Assembly (NCBI RefSeq): GCF_030816505.1
Contig: NZ_JAUSYB010000001.1
Span: 2,666,001-2,730,000 of the forward strand
Direction: 5' to 3'
Source: Microbacterium sp. W4I20
GTDB taxonomy: Bacteria > Actinomycetota > Actinomycetes > Actinomycetales > Microbacteriaceae
Length of the DNA: 64,000 nucleotides
Shown: piece after piece, positions 34,462 to 42,957 of the stretch
How positions within the stretch are numbered: position 1 is the stretch's first letter
Layout: every line of letters begins with the position of its first letter
Notes under the pieces: generated by a model
Told to the model about the DNA's origin: nothing
Databases searched by the model: none
The model's input: the letters and a program-made list of their open reading frames with translations, nothing else
Made by a program: the position numbers and the translations under genes

Positions 34462-34692
34462 TCACCCCCGCCAGTACCCGTTAGCAGCCGAGACCGTCTG
34501 GAAGTTCGTCGCGACGACCTGCGAGATGGCGATGAGTGCGCTGAAGTCTTCGGCATAGTCGGCGCGCACCCGCTCGCGCACCTCCGCGGAGGGCTGCGTG
34601 AGTTTCACCGCGGTACGGGAGAGCTTGACGGCGAGGGCGTACCCCTGTTCGGGCGTCTGGGTGAGCAGGGACGGGAGCCAGGAATCGGTCAT
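34462..34692 (-). CDS. Hexameric tyrosine-coordinated haem protein (HTHP)
   Basis: A 76-aa protein that matches the small HTHP family: a ring-shaped hexamer binding one haem per subunit through a tyrosine, with weak peroxidase/catalase activity in the characterised marine example. Visible features are WLPSLLTQTPEQGYALAVKLSRTAVKL at the start and the C-terminal VVATNFQTVSAANGYWRG. GAAAGG lies seven bases before ATG 34692. It is third in a minus-strand operon after an AhpD-like and a thioredoxin-fold gene, which fits a peroxide-handling role. The family call rests on recall of a short, distinctive sequence. Confidence 0.8.
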   Translation of the reverse strand: MTDSWLPSLLTQTPEQGYALAVKLSRTAVKLTQPSAEVRERVRADYAEDFSALIAISQVVATNFQTVSAANGYWRG

Positions 34693-34730
34693 GGTCGTGC
34701 CTTTCGTTGGGTGTGGCGGATGCTGAGGGA

Positions 34731-35285
34731 TCAGGCGCAGTTCCCGTCGACGTCGCAGAACGCGACGTCGGACGGAGTGACTTGACCGGGGGAGTGACCC
34801 GGCTCGGCGGGCGACTCCGTGAGCAGCCGACCGAGGTAGGTCCCGAGGGCGAGTTCGTCCACGGCACCGAAGGCGACATCGCGGAGGCGCCCCTCGCGAT
34901 CGACGATCAGCATCGACGGCGTACCGCGCAGTCCGTATCGCTGCATGGTCGCGGGGAGCGCCTGCCCAGGGATCGGGCGGTCGATCGCAACGGGAAAGTC
35001 GATCCGGTACTCGGACAGGAAGACCTCGAGCGCGTCCCGTCCCATCACTGCGTGATGCTCGAAGACGGTGTGCAGCCCGAGGACCACGACCTCGTCGCGG
35101 GAGAACGTGCGGTGGATGCGCTGCGCGAGCGGCAGTCCGTGGCTGATGCATCCCGGGCAGAGCATCTGGAACGCCTCGATCACGACGACGCGACCGCGGA
35201 GGGACTCGATCGAGATCGGCGGGCTGTTCAGCCACGACGAGACGTCGAGGCTGAACAGCCCGGTGGAGAGGGCCGAATCGGGCAT
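34731..35285 (-). CDS. Thioredoxin-fold redoxin (TlpA/AhpC-TSA-like)
   Basis: A 184-aa thioredoxin-fold protein. The redox motif is MLCPGCISHG, with CPGC in the place of CxxC, after strand VVVIEAFQ. GTPSMLIVDREGRL supplies the cis-proline loop. The C-terminal tail ends FCDVDGNCA with two more cysteines, a possible extra redox pair or metal site. No signal peptide is visible, so it acts in the cytoplasm. It starts at ATG 35285, five bases after the AhpD-like stop. Confidence 0.8.
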   Translation of the reverse strand: MPDSALSTGLFSLDVSSWLNSPPISIESLRGRVVVIEAFQMLCPGCISHGLPLAQRIHRTFSRDEVVVLGLHTVFEHHAVMGRDALEVFLSEYRIDFPVAIDRPIPGQALPATMQRYGLRGTPSMLIVDREGRLRDVAFGAVDELALGTYLGRLLTESPAEPGHSPGQVTPSDVAFCDVDGNCA

Positions 35286-35290
35286 GGCTG

Positions 35291-35836
35291 TCAGCTGGCG
35301 CGACGGAGCGGGACGTTGGGGAAGTCGATCGGGACGTCGAGGGCGATGTTCACGTAGTTCGTGAACAGGTTGAGCGCGACCTGCCCGATGGTCTCGACGA
35401 TCTGCTCGTCGTTCCACCCCTGCTCGCGCACGGCCTGCACGTCGGCCGCGGAGAGCTGACCGCGGTCGTTGACGAGCTTGAGCGCGAAGTCCAGCAGGGC
35501 CGCCGTCTTCGGGTCGTCGGACTGTCCGTCCTGCGCCGCGGCGAGAGTGTCACGGGAGAGGCCGGCCTTCTTGCCCAGGGCGGTGTGGGCGGCGAGGCAG
35601 TACTCGCAGGAGTTGCGGTTCGCGACCGCCACGGCGATCTGCTCGCCGAGTGCCGCACCGAGGGTGCCGCCGCCGAAGGCGCCGAAGGAGCCCCACATGC
35701 TCGCGAGAGCGGCGGGCGAGTTCGCCACGGCCTTGAACATGGCGGGCACGGTGCCGAACGCGGACGTGATCTGGTCGAGGTGCTCCTTGACCGATCCGGT
35801 GGCGGTCTCGCGGTCGATGAGGGGGACGTTGGGCAT
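35291..35836 (-). CDS. Carboxymuconolactone decarboxylase/AhpD-like protein
   Basis: A 181-aa all-helical protein of the CMD superfamily. NRNSCEYCLAAHTALGKKAG contains the CxxC-x3-H redox centre of alkylhydroperoxidase AhpD. These proteins reduce peroxides or recycle thiol peroxidases. AAGGAG seven bases before ATG 35836 fixes the start. It opens the AhpD-redoxin-HTHP operon and is divergent from an AraC regulator 121 bases away that probably controls it. Confidence 0.87.
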   Translation of the reverse strand: MPNVPLIDRETATGSVKEHLDQITSAFGTVPAMFKAVANSPAALASMWGSFGAFGGGTLGAALGEQIAVAVANRNSCEYCLAAHTALGKKAGLSRDTLAAAQDGQSDDPKTAALLDFALKLVNDRGQLSAADVQAVREQGWNDEQIVETIGQVALNLFTNYVNIALDVPIDFPNVPLRRAS

Positions 35837-35957
35837 GTGATGCTCCTTGATGGAAGTGAGGCCCTGGTTCGGGCTTGAACTCAGTCTTCCGCGATGGGCA
35901 GGACTCTGCGTATCATCTCGTCTTGACTTCGTGACGATTCGTCCACAAACTGAGGTC

Positions 35958-36854
35958 ATGACCCCCGTCGACCGGCTCACTCCTCTGCTGCAGCGATTCC
36001 GGGTGCGCACGCAGCTCTTCCATGCCGGTCCGCTCTGCGGCGTGACCGCCTTCCCTGCCGAGCCGGGCCGCGGTTTCCTGCACGTGCTGCGCCGTGGCGA
36101 GATGGAGCTGATGGTCACCGATGAGCGGGGCGCCACGGAACGAGTGCAGATCACGCGCCCGAGCCTGCTGTTCTTCCCGCGGCCGAGCGATCACTCGTTC
36201 CTCAACGCGCCGACCGAGGAGTCCGACTTCACCTGCGCGACCCTCGACTTCGACGGCGGCGCCACGCATCCGCTCGTGCAGGCCCTGCCGTCGGTCATCA
36301 TCCTTCCGCTCGACGAGGTGGCCACTCTCACCCCCGCGCTCGATCTGCTCTTCTCCGAGGTCGACAACGTGCGCTGCGGGCGTCCGATCCTCGCCGACCG
36401 GCTGTTCGAGGTCGTCCTCATCCAGCTGCTGCGATGGATGCTCGACAACCCGTCGCACCTCGCCCTGAAACAGAGCCTGCTGTCGGGTCTCGCCGACGAG
36501 CGTCTCTCTCCGGCGCTCGTCGCCGTGCACGAGGCACCGGGCGAGTCCTGGACGCTGCAGACCATGGCCCGTCAGGCCAACATGTCGCGCAGTGCGTTCG
36601 CCTCGCGATTCAAGGACGTCGTCGGCCAGACGCCGGTGGACTACCTGACCGAATGGCGGCTGACCATCGCGCAGGAGAACCTCCGCGCCGGGACGTCGGT
36701 GAGCACGGTCGCCGCGGAGCTCGGCTACGCGAGTGCCTCGGCGTTCTCGCGGGCCTTCGCACAGCGGATCGGGCGCTCGCCGCGCGCCTGGCTCGTCGGC
36801 GCGCGAGCCGACCGGGTCGGTGCCGACATCGGAGCCGCGAGCGGTCGCGAATAG
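35958..36854 (+). CDS. AraC-family regulator with cupin sensor
   Basis: A 298-aa regulator: an N-terminal cupin (AraC_binding_6-like, about 10-170, with GEMELMV and LLFFPRPSDHSF) and a C-terminal double helix-turn-helix (WTLQTMARQANMSRSAFASRFKDVVGQTP and GYASASAFSRAFAQRIGRSPRAW). This group often responds to small organics or redox stress. It starts at ATG 35958 after GAGG. The divergent layout with the AhpD operon suggests it activates that operon. Confidence 0.88.
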   Translation: MTPVDRLTPLLQRFRVRTQLFHAGPLCGVTAFPAEPGRGFLHVLRRGEMELMVTDERGATERVQITRPSLLFFPRPSDHSFLNAPTEESDFTCATLDFDGGATHPLVQALPSVIILPLDEVATLTPALDLLFSEVDNVRCGRPILADRLFEVVLIQLLRWMLDNPSHLALKQSLLSGLADERLSPALVAVHEAPGESWTLQTMARQANMSRSAFASRFKDVVGQTPVDYLTEWRLTIAQENLRAGTSVSTVAAELGYASASAFSRAFAQRIGRSPRAWLVGARADRVGADIGAASGRE

Positions 36855-36931
36855 ACTGACGGCCGCGAGTCCGTACGGGCGCCGAGGAAGGCGACCGATA
36901 GTCTCGACAGACGGACTGTGAGGGAGATGAC

Positions 36932-37594
36932 GTGGCCGGTCGATCGACGAAGCAGCCCATCGCCGACCGAATGTACGATGTGCTGCTGCATCAGTTCATG
37001 TCGGGGGAGCGGGCAGCCGGACAGAGCCTGAACATCGGAGCCCTGTCGCGCGAGCTCGATGTCAGCCAGACCCCTCTGCGTGAGGCGCTCGCCCGTCTGG
37101 AGCACACCGGACTGGTGCAGCGCGAGGCGCTGCGCGGCTACCGCGTGGCCCCGGTGATGACGCGCACCGAGGTGGAGCAGCTGGGTGAGGCCAGGGTGCT
37201 GTTGGAGCCACGGCTCGCCTACGAGGCCGCGCAGCGCGCGACGCCCGAATTCCTGGCGGGGCTGCGTGAGGCGGTCGAGGACTTCTATCGGTCGGCCGAG
37301 GTCGCCGACACGGAGACCGAGGGCTTCGACCTCTACTGGCGGAGCGACGCGCGATTCCACATGATGATCGCCGCGCAGTCCGGCAACGCCTTTCTGGAGC
37401 TCTCCTACGCCGCGCTCGGCGGGCAGATCCAACGGTTCCGTCTGTTTTCCAAGGTCGGACGCACGGGTGCCGTGAGCGCAGCTCCGGAGCACGACGAGGT
37501 CTACGCGGCGATCTCGGCCGGCGATGCCGACAAGGCGGCCGAGGCCATGCGTCGCCACATCATCGGCGCGACCGAGAGGCTTCTCGAAGGCTGA
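36932..37594 (+). CDS. GntR/FCD-family regulator
   Basis: A 220-aa regulator with an N-terminal winged helix (GALSRELDVSQTPLREALARLEHTGLV) and a C-terminal FCD all-helical ligand domain (EARVLLEPRLAYEAA, DARFHMMIAAQSGN). FCD regulators sense organic acids. GTG 36932 is the start. It lies directly before the tetronate operon, separated by a terminator, and is the likely repressor of that operon; the string CTATACTAT at 37624 and 45790 may be its site. Confidence 0.9.
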   Translation: MAGRSTKQPIADRMYDVLLHQFMSGERAAGQSLNIGALSRELDVSQTPLREALARLEHTGLVQREALRGYRVAPVMTRTEVEQLGEARVLLEPRLAYEAAQRATPEFLAGLREAVEDFYRSAEVADTETEGFDLYWRSDARFHMMIAAQSGNAFLELSYAALGGQIQRFRLFSKVGRTGAVSAAPEHDEVYAAISAGDADKAAEAMRRHIIGATERLLEG

Positions 37595-37598
37595 TCCG

Positions 37599-37620
37599 CC
37601 CGGTCGGGCCGGGTTTTTTT
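37599..37620 (+). terminator. Rho-independent terminator of the GntR gene
   Basis: CCCGG (37599-37603), a five-base loop and CCGGG (37609-37613) are followed by seven T. It starts four bases after the GntR stop and lies directly upstream of the next operon's -10 box. Confidence 0.85.
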
Positions 37621-37624
37621 GCGC

Positions 37625-37630
37625 TATACT
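37625..37630 (+). promoter_or_regulatory. -10 box of a probably leaderless promoter
   Basis: TATACT lies with seven bases between it and ATG 37638, so transcription would begin at or next to the A of the start codon. No Shine-Dalgarno sequence is present; the upstream bases are a T-run. The overlapping CTATACTAT (37624-37632) recurs inverted at 45790-45798. Confidence 0.65.
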
Positions 37631-37637
37631 ATTTTTT

Positions 37638-38435
37638 ATGCGAGCGCAGAACAGCGAGGTCACGCCGACGACGGGGACCGGGACGACGAGATCGACCGGC
37701 TACGTCGCGCGTCCGCTGATCGAGGGATTCCCCGGAAAGTCGACCTCTCACGGCGCCTTCGGCTGGAGCAGCCTCTGGCTCCTCGACGACGGCATCCGCC
37801 GAGTGCTCATCGACGCCGGGCAGCCCGCCTACATCCCGCTCATCCATGCCGGACTCGAGCGCTACGGGCTGACGACGGATGACGTGACCGACGTGCTGCT
37901 GACCCACATGCACTGGGATCACGTCTCCAACTTCCCGATGTTCGCCAACGCGACCACCTGGGTCAGCGAGCGGGAACTGCGCTGGGCGGCGGATCAGCCG
38001 GCGGGAACGCCCTTCATCCCCGACCTGCACGTGCAGGAGCTGCTTCGTCGCACCCACGGTGTCGAGCGGATGTCCGGGGGACAGGAAGTGCTTCCCGGCA
38101 TCCATGTCATCGACAGTCCCGGCCACACGCCGCATCACCTGGCCTTCCATCTCGAACGCGCCGACGAGCAGCGGGTCTTCGCGGGCGACGCGGTGAAGAA
38201 CGTCTACGAACTGGGCTCGGGCCGGGTCGACTCGACCCTCGATGCCGAAGCCAGCGCCGCCACCATCGTCGCCCTGCGCTCGCTGCTGACCGACACCGGC
38301 GCCACTCTCGTGCCGGGGCACGACGTGGCGCTGCGCTGGGAGAACGGCGAGGCGCGACGCCAGCATCCGCAGCGTGCGGCGATCGGCTACTTCGCAGATG
38401 CGGCACACGGCGAAGAGGACCGCAGCATCGGCTGA
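37638..38435 (+). CDS. Metallo-beta-lactamase-fold hydrolase, possible lactonase
   Basis: A 265-aa MBL-fold enzyme with intact LTHMHWDHVSN (His90, His92, Asp94, His95), DSPGHTPHHLAF, VFAGDAVKN and LVPGHDVAL as the remaining zinc ligands. It resembles N-acyl-homoserine-lactonase-type hydrolases. First in the tetronate operon and followed by a sugar-1-dehydrogenase-like gene, it may open the lactone that enzyme makes; quorum-signal hydrolysis is the alternative. ATG 37638 appears to be used on a leaderless transcript. Confidence 0.83.
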   Translation: MRAQNSEVTPTTGTGTTRSTGYVARPLIEGFPGKSTSHGAFGWSSLWLLDDGIRRVLIDAGQPAYIPLIHAGLERYGLTTDDVTDVLLTHMHWDHVSNFPMFANATTWVSERELRWAADQPAGTPFIPDLHVQELLRRTHGVERMSGGQEVLPGIHVIDSPGHTPHHLAFHLERADEQRVFAGDAVKNVYELGSGRVDSTLDAEASAATIVALRSLLTDTGATLVPGHDVALRWENGEARRQHPQRAAIGYFADAAHGEEDRSIG

Positions 38436-38464
38436 GCGCCGACGATGCAGGAGGGAAAACGACG

Positions 38465-39250
38465 ATGACGACAGTTCTGTACACCGGGGGGACCGGACGC
38501 ATGGGCCGGGTGATCCGCGAGGGTCTCGCCGCTCGCTACGACCGCGTCGTGCTGTTCGCGCGCTCCGCCTCGGATGAGAAGCTCTTCCCCGGTGAGCAGA
38601 TCGTCGTGGGTGATCTGGCCGATCTCGACGAGCTCGTCGCGGCTGCCGAGGGCGTCGACGTCATCGTGCACCTCGGCGGGATCGCCGACGAGTCGTCGTT
38701 CGACGAGATCCGCCGCGTCAACATCGACGGCACGTACAACGTCTACGAAGCGGCGAGACGGGCCGGCGTGCGCCGCGTCGTCTACGCCAGCTCGAACCAC
38801 GTCGTCGGGTTCCACCCGGCGAGCGAGATCCTCGACGAGAGTGCGCTGCTCCGCCCTGACACCTATTACGGCGTCTCGAAGGCGTTCGGCGAAGCGCTCG
38901 CCAGCCTGTACCACGACAAGTGGGGTATCGAGTCGGTGCTCGTACGCATCGGCACCTTCCGACCGGAGCCCGAAGACATCCGCCAGCTCGCCCTCTGGCT
39001 GAGCTGGCGCGACGGAGTCGAACTGTTCCGCTGCGCGATCGAGAGCGCCCCCGTGGGCTGCCAGGTCGTCTACGGATGCTCGGCCAACACCGGCCGCTGG
39101 TGGAACGGCGACGCCGGCTGGGCCGCCATCGGCTACGCACCACTCGACGACGCGGCGGACCACGCCGACGGCGTCGATCTCGCAGCCCCCGCACCCACCC
39201 TGCACGGCGGCGCATTCGCCGCCCCCGACTACGAAGGAGGGATCTGGTGA
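38465..39250 (+). CDS. NAD-dependent sugar dehydrogenase, uronate-dehydrogenase-like SDR
   Basis: A 261-aa extended SDR. GGTGRMGRVI binds NAD, Ser is in YASSNHVVGF and YYGVSKAFGE supplies YxxxK. The NHVVGFHPAS and NTGRWWN segments and the size match uronate dehydrogenase, which oxidises the sugar C1 to a lactone. D-erythronate dehydrogenase DenD is also an SDR of this broad group, so tetronate C2 oxidation is an alternative. A GGAGG-like site precedes ATG 38465. Its stop overlaps the next start. Confidence 0.78.
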   Translation: MTTVLYTGGTGRMGRVIREGLAARYDRVVLFARSASDEKLFPGEQIVVGDLADLDELVAAAEGVDVIVHLGGIADESSFDEIRRVNIDGTYNVYEAARRAGVRRVVYASSNHVVGFHPASEILDESALLRPDTYYGVSKAFGEALASLYHDKWGIESVLVRIGTFRPEPEDIRQLALWLSWRDGVELFRCAIESAPVGCQVVYGCSANTGRWWNGDAGWAAIGYAPLDDAADHADGVDLAAPAPTLHGGAFAAPDYEGGIW

Positions 39251-40236
39251 ACTCGACCGACTCCCACGATGTGCTGATCACCACCGCGTTCCTCGAACCC
39301 GGCGACGAAGTCGATCGGATGCTGCGCTCCGCAGGCCTCACGACGCATCACGAACCCGAGCTGGCCCAGCTGTCCCCGGTGGACCGCGCATGGACCCTGT
39401 CCGGAGTGCGGGCGATCATCGCCGGGACCCGACCGCTCGGCGAGGACGAACTCGCGCTGGCGCCAGACCTGCAGATCATCGTGCGGACCGGTGTCGGCTA
39501 CGACAGCGTCGACGTGACGGCCGCCACCGCGCGGCGGGTGCCCGTGTGCATCACCCCCGGCGCCAACCGCCAGGCCGTCGCAGAGCACGTCTTCGCCCTC
39601 GCACTGGCCTGTGCTCGGCGGATCCCCGAGAACGTGAGCAACCTGGCCGCGGGGAAGTGGCAGCAGCTGACCGGGCGAGAGCTTCAGGGGTCGACCCTCG
39701 GCATCCTCGGGCTCGGCTCGATCGGCAAGGCGGTCGCGACGATCGCCGCCGGCTTCGGCATGGACATCGTCGCGTACGACCCCTACTTCGATGAGGCGTT
39801 CGCCGCCGCCCACGGCATCCGTCGTCTCGAACTCGACGAGCTGCTGCGCGAGGCGGACTTCGTGACCCTGCATCTCTTCCTCGACGAATCGACGCGGAAC
39901 CTCCTCGACGCCTCTCGTCTGTCCCTGATGAAGGATGACGCGGTGCTCATCAACACCGCGCGCGGCGGCATCGTTGACGAGGATGAGCTGGTCGATGCCG
40001 TGCGGAACGGCCGGATCGGCGGCGCCGCCCTCGACGTCTTCGCCGACGAGCCGCTGAGCCCGTCCAGCCCGCTCCTGCACACTCCCGGCATCCTCGCGAC
40101 CACGCATGTCGCCGGTGCCACCCGCGAGGCGCGCGGCGAGTCGGGCCGTATGGCGGCGCGCAACGTGATCGCCGCCCTCGGCGGTGCGTCGCCCGAGTTC
40201 GTGGTGAATCCCCAGTACAACGCGGTGCCCGCATGA
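39247..40236 (+). CDS. D-isomer-specific 2-hydroxyacid dehydrogenase
   Basis: A 329-aa dehydrogenase of the phosphoglycerate/formate dehydrogenase family. GLGSIGKAVA is the NAD motif; the catalytic Arg is in IVRTGVGYDSVD, the Glu in DVFADEPL and the His in TTHVAG. In this operon it most simply oxidises the C2 hydroxyl of a tetronate (or reduces a 2-keto acid), the step done in known pathways by an unrelated 3-hydroxyisobutyrate-dehydrogenase-type enzyme (LtnD). GTG 39247 overlaps the previous stop. Confidence 0.88.
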   Translation: MNSTDSHDVLITTAFLEPGDEVDRMLRSAGLTTHHEPELAQLSPVDRAWTLSGVRAIIAGTRPLGEDELALAPDLQIIVRTGVGYDSVDVTAATARRVPVCITPGANRQAVAEHVFALALACARRIPENVSNLAAGKWQQLTGRELQGSTLGILGLGSIGKAVATIAAGFGMDIVAYDPYFDEAFAAAHGIRRLELDELLREADFVTLHLFLDESTRNLLDASRLSLMKDDAVLINTARGGIVDEDELVDAVRNGRIGGAALDVFADEPLSPSSPLLHTPGILATTHVAGATREARGESGRMAARNVIAALGGASPEFVVNPQYNAVPA

Positions 40237-41039
40237 TCGTCGAGTCGTCTTCGGGCGTGGTGCGCCTCGCCGCGAACCTGAAGTGGATGTTCACCGAGGT
40301 GCCGTTCGTCGAGCGGTTCGCCGCCGCGGCCGAGGCGGGGTTCACCGCGGTGGAGTTCGCCTCCCCGTACGAGCTGGCGCCCGCCGAGGTGCGTCGCCTG
40401 CTGGACGATGCCGGGCTGGCGCAGATCCTCATCAACACGCCCGCCGGGCCGGCCGGTTCTCCGACCGCCTCCGGTGCCGCCTACGTACCCGGCGCGCGGC
40501 AGGAGTTCCGCGACGGCGTGCTGCGTGCGCTGGAGTACGCCGGCGCCCTGGATGCCCGCGTCGTCCATGTCATGGCGGGCATCAGGCCTGCGGAGGTCGA
40601 CGCCGACCTCGCCTTCGCGACCTACGTGTCGAACATCTCCTGGGCGGCCGAGCAGGCGCGGGGCACGGGAGTCCGCCTCGCACTGGAGGCGATCAACAAG
40701 CGCGATCAACCCGGGTACGGGCTGGCCTCGATGGAGACGGCCGCGGCCGTGGCGCAGGCCGTCGATCCGGAGGTCGTCGGCGTGCTGTTCGACGTGTACC
40801 ACGCGCAGGTCGACCGCGGGAACGTGATCGAGCGCTTCGAACGGCTGCATCCTCTGATCGCGCACGTCCAGATCGCCGACAACCCCGGGCGCGGTGAGCC
40901 GGGCACGGGCGAGATCGCCTACGAGCGCGTGCTCGCCCGGATCGCGCGGAGCGGCTATGCCGGCTGGATCGGCTGCGAGTACGCCCCCGTCGCAGGTACC
41001 CGCGACGGCCTGTCCTGGCTCGAGAGGATCATCCGATGA
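40233..41039 (+). CDS. otnI: 2-oxo-tetronate isomerase (OtnI), hydroxypyruvate-isomerase-like
   Basis: A 268-aa xylose-isomerase-like TIM barrel. LAANLKWMFTEVPFVERFAAAAEAGFTAVEF is the N-terminal signature of Hyi/OtnI proteins, LALEAINKRDQPGY, GVLFDVYHAQ and IGCEYAP carry the metal-binding Glu, Asp, His and Glu residues. OtnI converts 2-oxotetronate to 3-oxotetronate. The assignment over plain hydroxypyruvate isomerase follows from the adjacent OtnK and OtnC genes. Four-base overlaps join it to both neighbours. Confidence 0.82.
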   Translation: MIVESSSGVVRLAANLKWMFTEVPFVERFAAAAEAGFTAVEFASPYELAPAEVRRLLDDAGLAQILINTPAGPAGSPTASGAAYVPGARQEFRDGVLRALEYAGALDARVVHVMAGIRPAEVDADLAFATYVSNISWAAEQARGTGVRLALEAINKRDQPGYGLASMETAAAVAQAVDPEVVGVLFDVYHAQVDRGNVIERFERLHPLIAHVQIADNPGRGEPGTGEIAYERVLARIARSGYAGWIGCEYAPVAGTRDGLSWLERIIR

Positions 41040-41704
41040 CCGACCCCAGAATCGCGCTCATCAGCGCCACGCCGCTCGCCATCGCGCCGGCTGCCGCCGC
41101 GATCACCGATGCCCTTCCGGGCGCGACCGTGTGGAACCTGCTCGACGATCGACTGCTCGCCGACGCCCGCGCCGAGGGCGAGATCACCGCATCGCTCGCC
41201 GCCCGCATGGACGGCCTCATCGAGCTCGCTCTCGCGGGCGGCGCCGATGGGGTGCTGCTCACCTGTTCCCAGTTCGGCGACAGGGCCGACCGCCGCGATC
41301 GTGGGGCCGATGGCGCCGCCGTGCTCTCGGCTGACGGCCCCCTGTTCGCCGAGGCCGTCGCTGCCGCGCCCGCCCGTGTGCTCCTCGCCGCCTCTCTCGA
41401 GTCGGCGGCGGATGACAGTGGGACGCGTCTGACTAGTGCCTTCACCGACGCAGGATCGTCTGCCCGCGTGCACGCCGTCGTGGTTCCGGAGGCGGCCGTG
41501 CCGCTACCGGCGTCGGCCCTCGTCGACGTGCTCGCGACGGCGATCTCCGGTGTCGAGGAGCCGTACGACGTGGTCGTCCTCGCCCAGTATTCGCTCGCGG
41601 AAGCGGCGGCGCCCCTTGCCGAGCGCTTCGGCGTGACGGTCCTGGATGGGCCGTCCGCCGCGGCGCGCCGACTGACCGCCGCGCTCGCGGAGGGCCGCCG
41701 ATGA
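41036..41704 (+). CDS. Asp/Glu racemase-superfamily protein
   Basis: A 222-aa protein of the aspartate/glutamate/hydantoin racemase fold. VLLTCSQFGD has the first catalytic-type Cys, and the second half has VVLAQYSLAEAA where the second Cys of true racemases would be, here replaced by Gln/Tyr-bearing sequence. One-base racemisation is therefore doubtful; epimerisation of a sugar acid, decarboxylation or a non-catalytic role are open. Its position inside the otn genes ties it to tetronate metabolism. Confidence 0.7.
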   Translation: MTDPRIALISATPLAIAPAAAAITDALPGATVWNLLDDRLLADARAEGEITASLAARMDGLIELALAGGADGVLLTCSQFGDRADRRDRGADGAAVLSADGPLFAEAVAAAPARVLLAASLESAADDSGTRLTSAFTDAGSSARVHAVVVPEAAVPLPASALVDVLATAISGVEEPYDVVVLAQYSLAEAAAPLAERFGVTVLDGPSAAARRLTAALAEGRR

Positions 41705-42957
41705 TCGGCGTCATCGCCGACGACGTCACCGGCGCGACCGACGTGGCCGCCGCCCTGCGGCGCGCCGGCCTGCGCACGCTCCTCGTACTGGGCACCGACA
41801 CCGCCGAAGCCTCGGTCGCCGGGCCGTCGATCGCCGAATCCGCGGCCGCCGCGGACGGCATCGTCATCGGGCTGAAGACGCGGTCCCTGCCCGCAGACGA
41901 GGCGGTCGCGCAGAGCCTCGCCGCGCTCGCCGCACTGCGGGCGCAGGGCGCCGATCGCATCTACGTCAAGTACTGCTCGACCTTCGACTCCACCGCCGAC
42001 GGCAACATCGGCCCGATCACCGAAGCGGTCGCCGACGCCCTCGGCGCCGACCTGGTCGTGACGACTCCCGCGGCGCCGCTGCACGGCCGCACCGTCTACC
42101 GCGGTCACCTGTTCGTCGGCGACGTGCTGCTCGCCGAGACCCACATGCGCGATCACCCCGTGACGCCGATGCGCGATTCGTCGGTTCCGCGGCTGCTCAC
42201 CGCCCAGTCGGCACGGCCGGTCGGGATGCTGCCGCTCGACGTCGTGCAACGAGGCGCCGACGCCGTCCGTGAGGCGATGGACGGGGCCCGCGCCGCCGGC
42301 ATCCTGCAGCTCATCGCCGACGCCGTCACAGATGCCGATCTCGACGTGATCGCGGATGCCGTCGAGGCCGAGCCGCTGGTCGCCGGATCTGCCGGGCTGG
42401 TCGGAGCGCTCGCACTGCGCGAGACGGTGGCCGGCGAACCGGCACCCGCACCGCCCCTCGGCCGCACCGCGATCATCGCGGGCAGCTGTTCGCGACGCAC
42501 CCTCGAGCAGATCGACAGCTTCCAGGCCGCAGGACTCCCCGCGTATCGCGTGGCCGCCGAGCCCGACGACTCCGCCGAGGATCTTGCCGCCCGCGCCCTG
42601 GAGTGGTGGGACCGACAGCCCTCCGACGCGTCGGCTCTCCTCTACTCGTCCAGCCCGGCCTCGGAGCGTCGCGACGACGTGCCCGGTGCCGGTGAGCTGT
42701 ACGAGCGCACCGCCGGTCTGGTGGCGGCGGCGCTCGCCGACCGCGGCGTGACGCGCATGCTCATCGCCGGCGGAGAGACCTCGGGCGAGGTCATCCGCTC
42801 GCTCGGCACGACCGCCGCCGTCGTGGGCGAGGAGGTCGCGCCAGGCGCCCCCTGGATCCATGACGAGAAGCGCGGCGTGCACCTCGTGCTCAAGTCGGGG
42901 AACTTCGGCGACGAGGACCTGTTCGTCGACGTCGCCCGCCAGGGGAGCTCATCGTGA
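41701..42957 (+). CDS. otnK: 3-oxo-tetronate kinase (OtnK), four-carbon acid sugar kinase
   Basis: A 418-aa DUF1537 kinase with two domains: the N-terminal substrate-binding domain starting MIGVIADDVTGATDVAAALRRAG and the C-terminal nucleotide-binding domain with IAGSCSRRTLEQI, MLIAGGETSGEV and LKSGNFGDEDLF. OtnK uses ATP to phosphorylate the C4 hydroxyl of 3-oxotetronate. The length and motifs are standard. It is coupled to OtnC by overlap. Confidence 0.9.
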   Translation: MIGVIADDVTGATDVAAALRRAGLRTLLVLGTDTAEASVAGPSIAESAAAADGIVIGLKTRSLPADEAVAQSLAALAALRAQGADRIYVKYCSTFDSTADGNIGPITEAVADALGADLVVTTPAAPLHGRTVYRGHLFVGDVLLAETHMRDHPVTPMRDSSVPRLLTAQSARPVGMLPLDVVQRGADAVREAMDGARAAGILQLIADAVTDADLDVIADAVEAEPLVAGSAGLVGALALRETVAGEPAPAPPLGRTAIIAGSCSRRTLEQIDSFQAAGLPAYRVAAEPDDSAEDLAARALEWWDRQPSDASALLYSSSPASERRDDVPGAGELYERTAGLVAAALADRGVTRMLIAGGETSGEVIRSLGTTAAVVGEEVAPGAPWIHDEKRGVHLVLKSGNFGDEDLFVDVARQGSSS

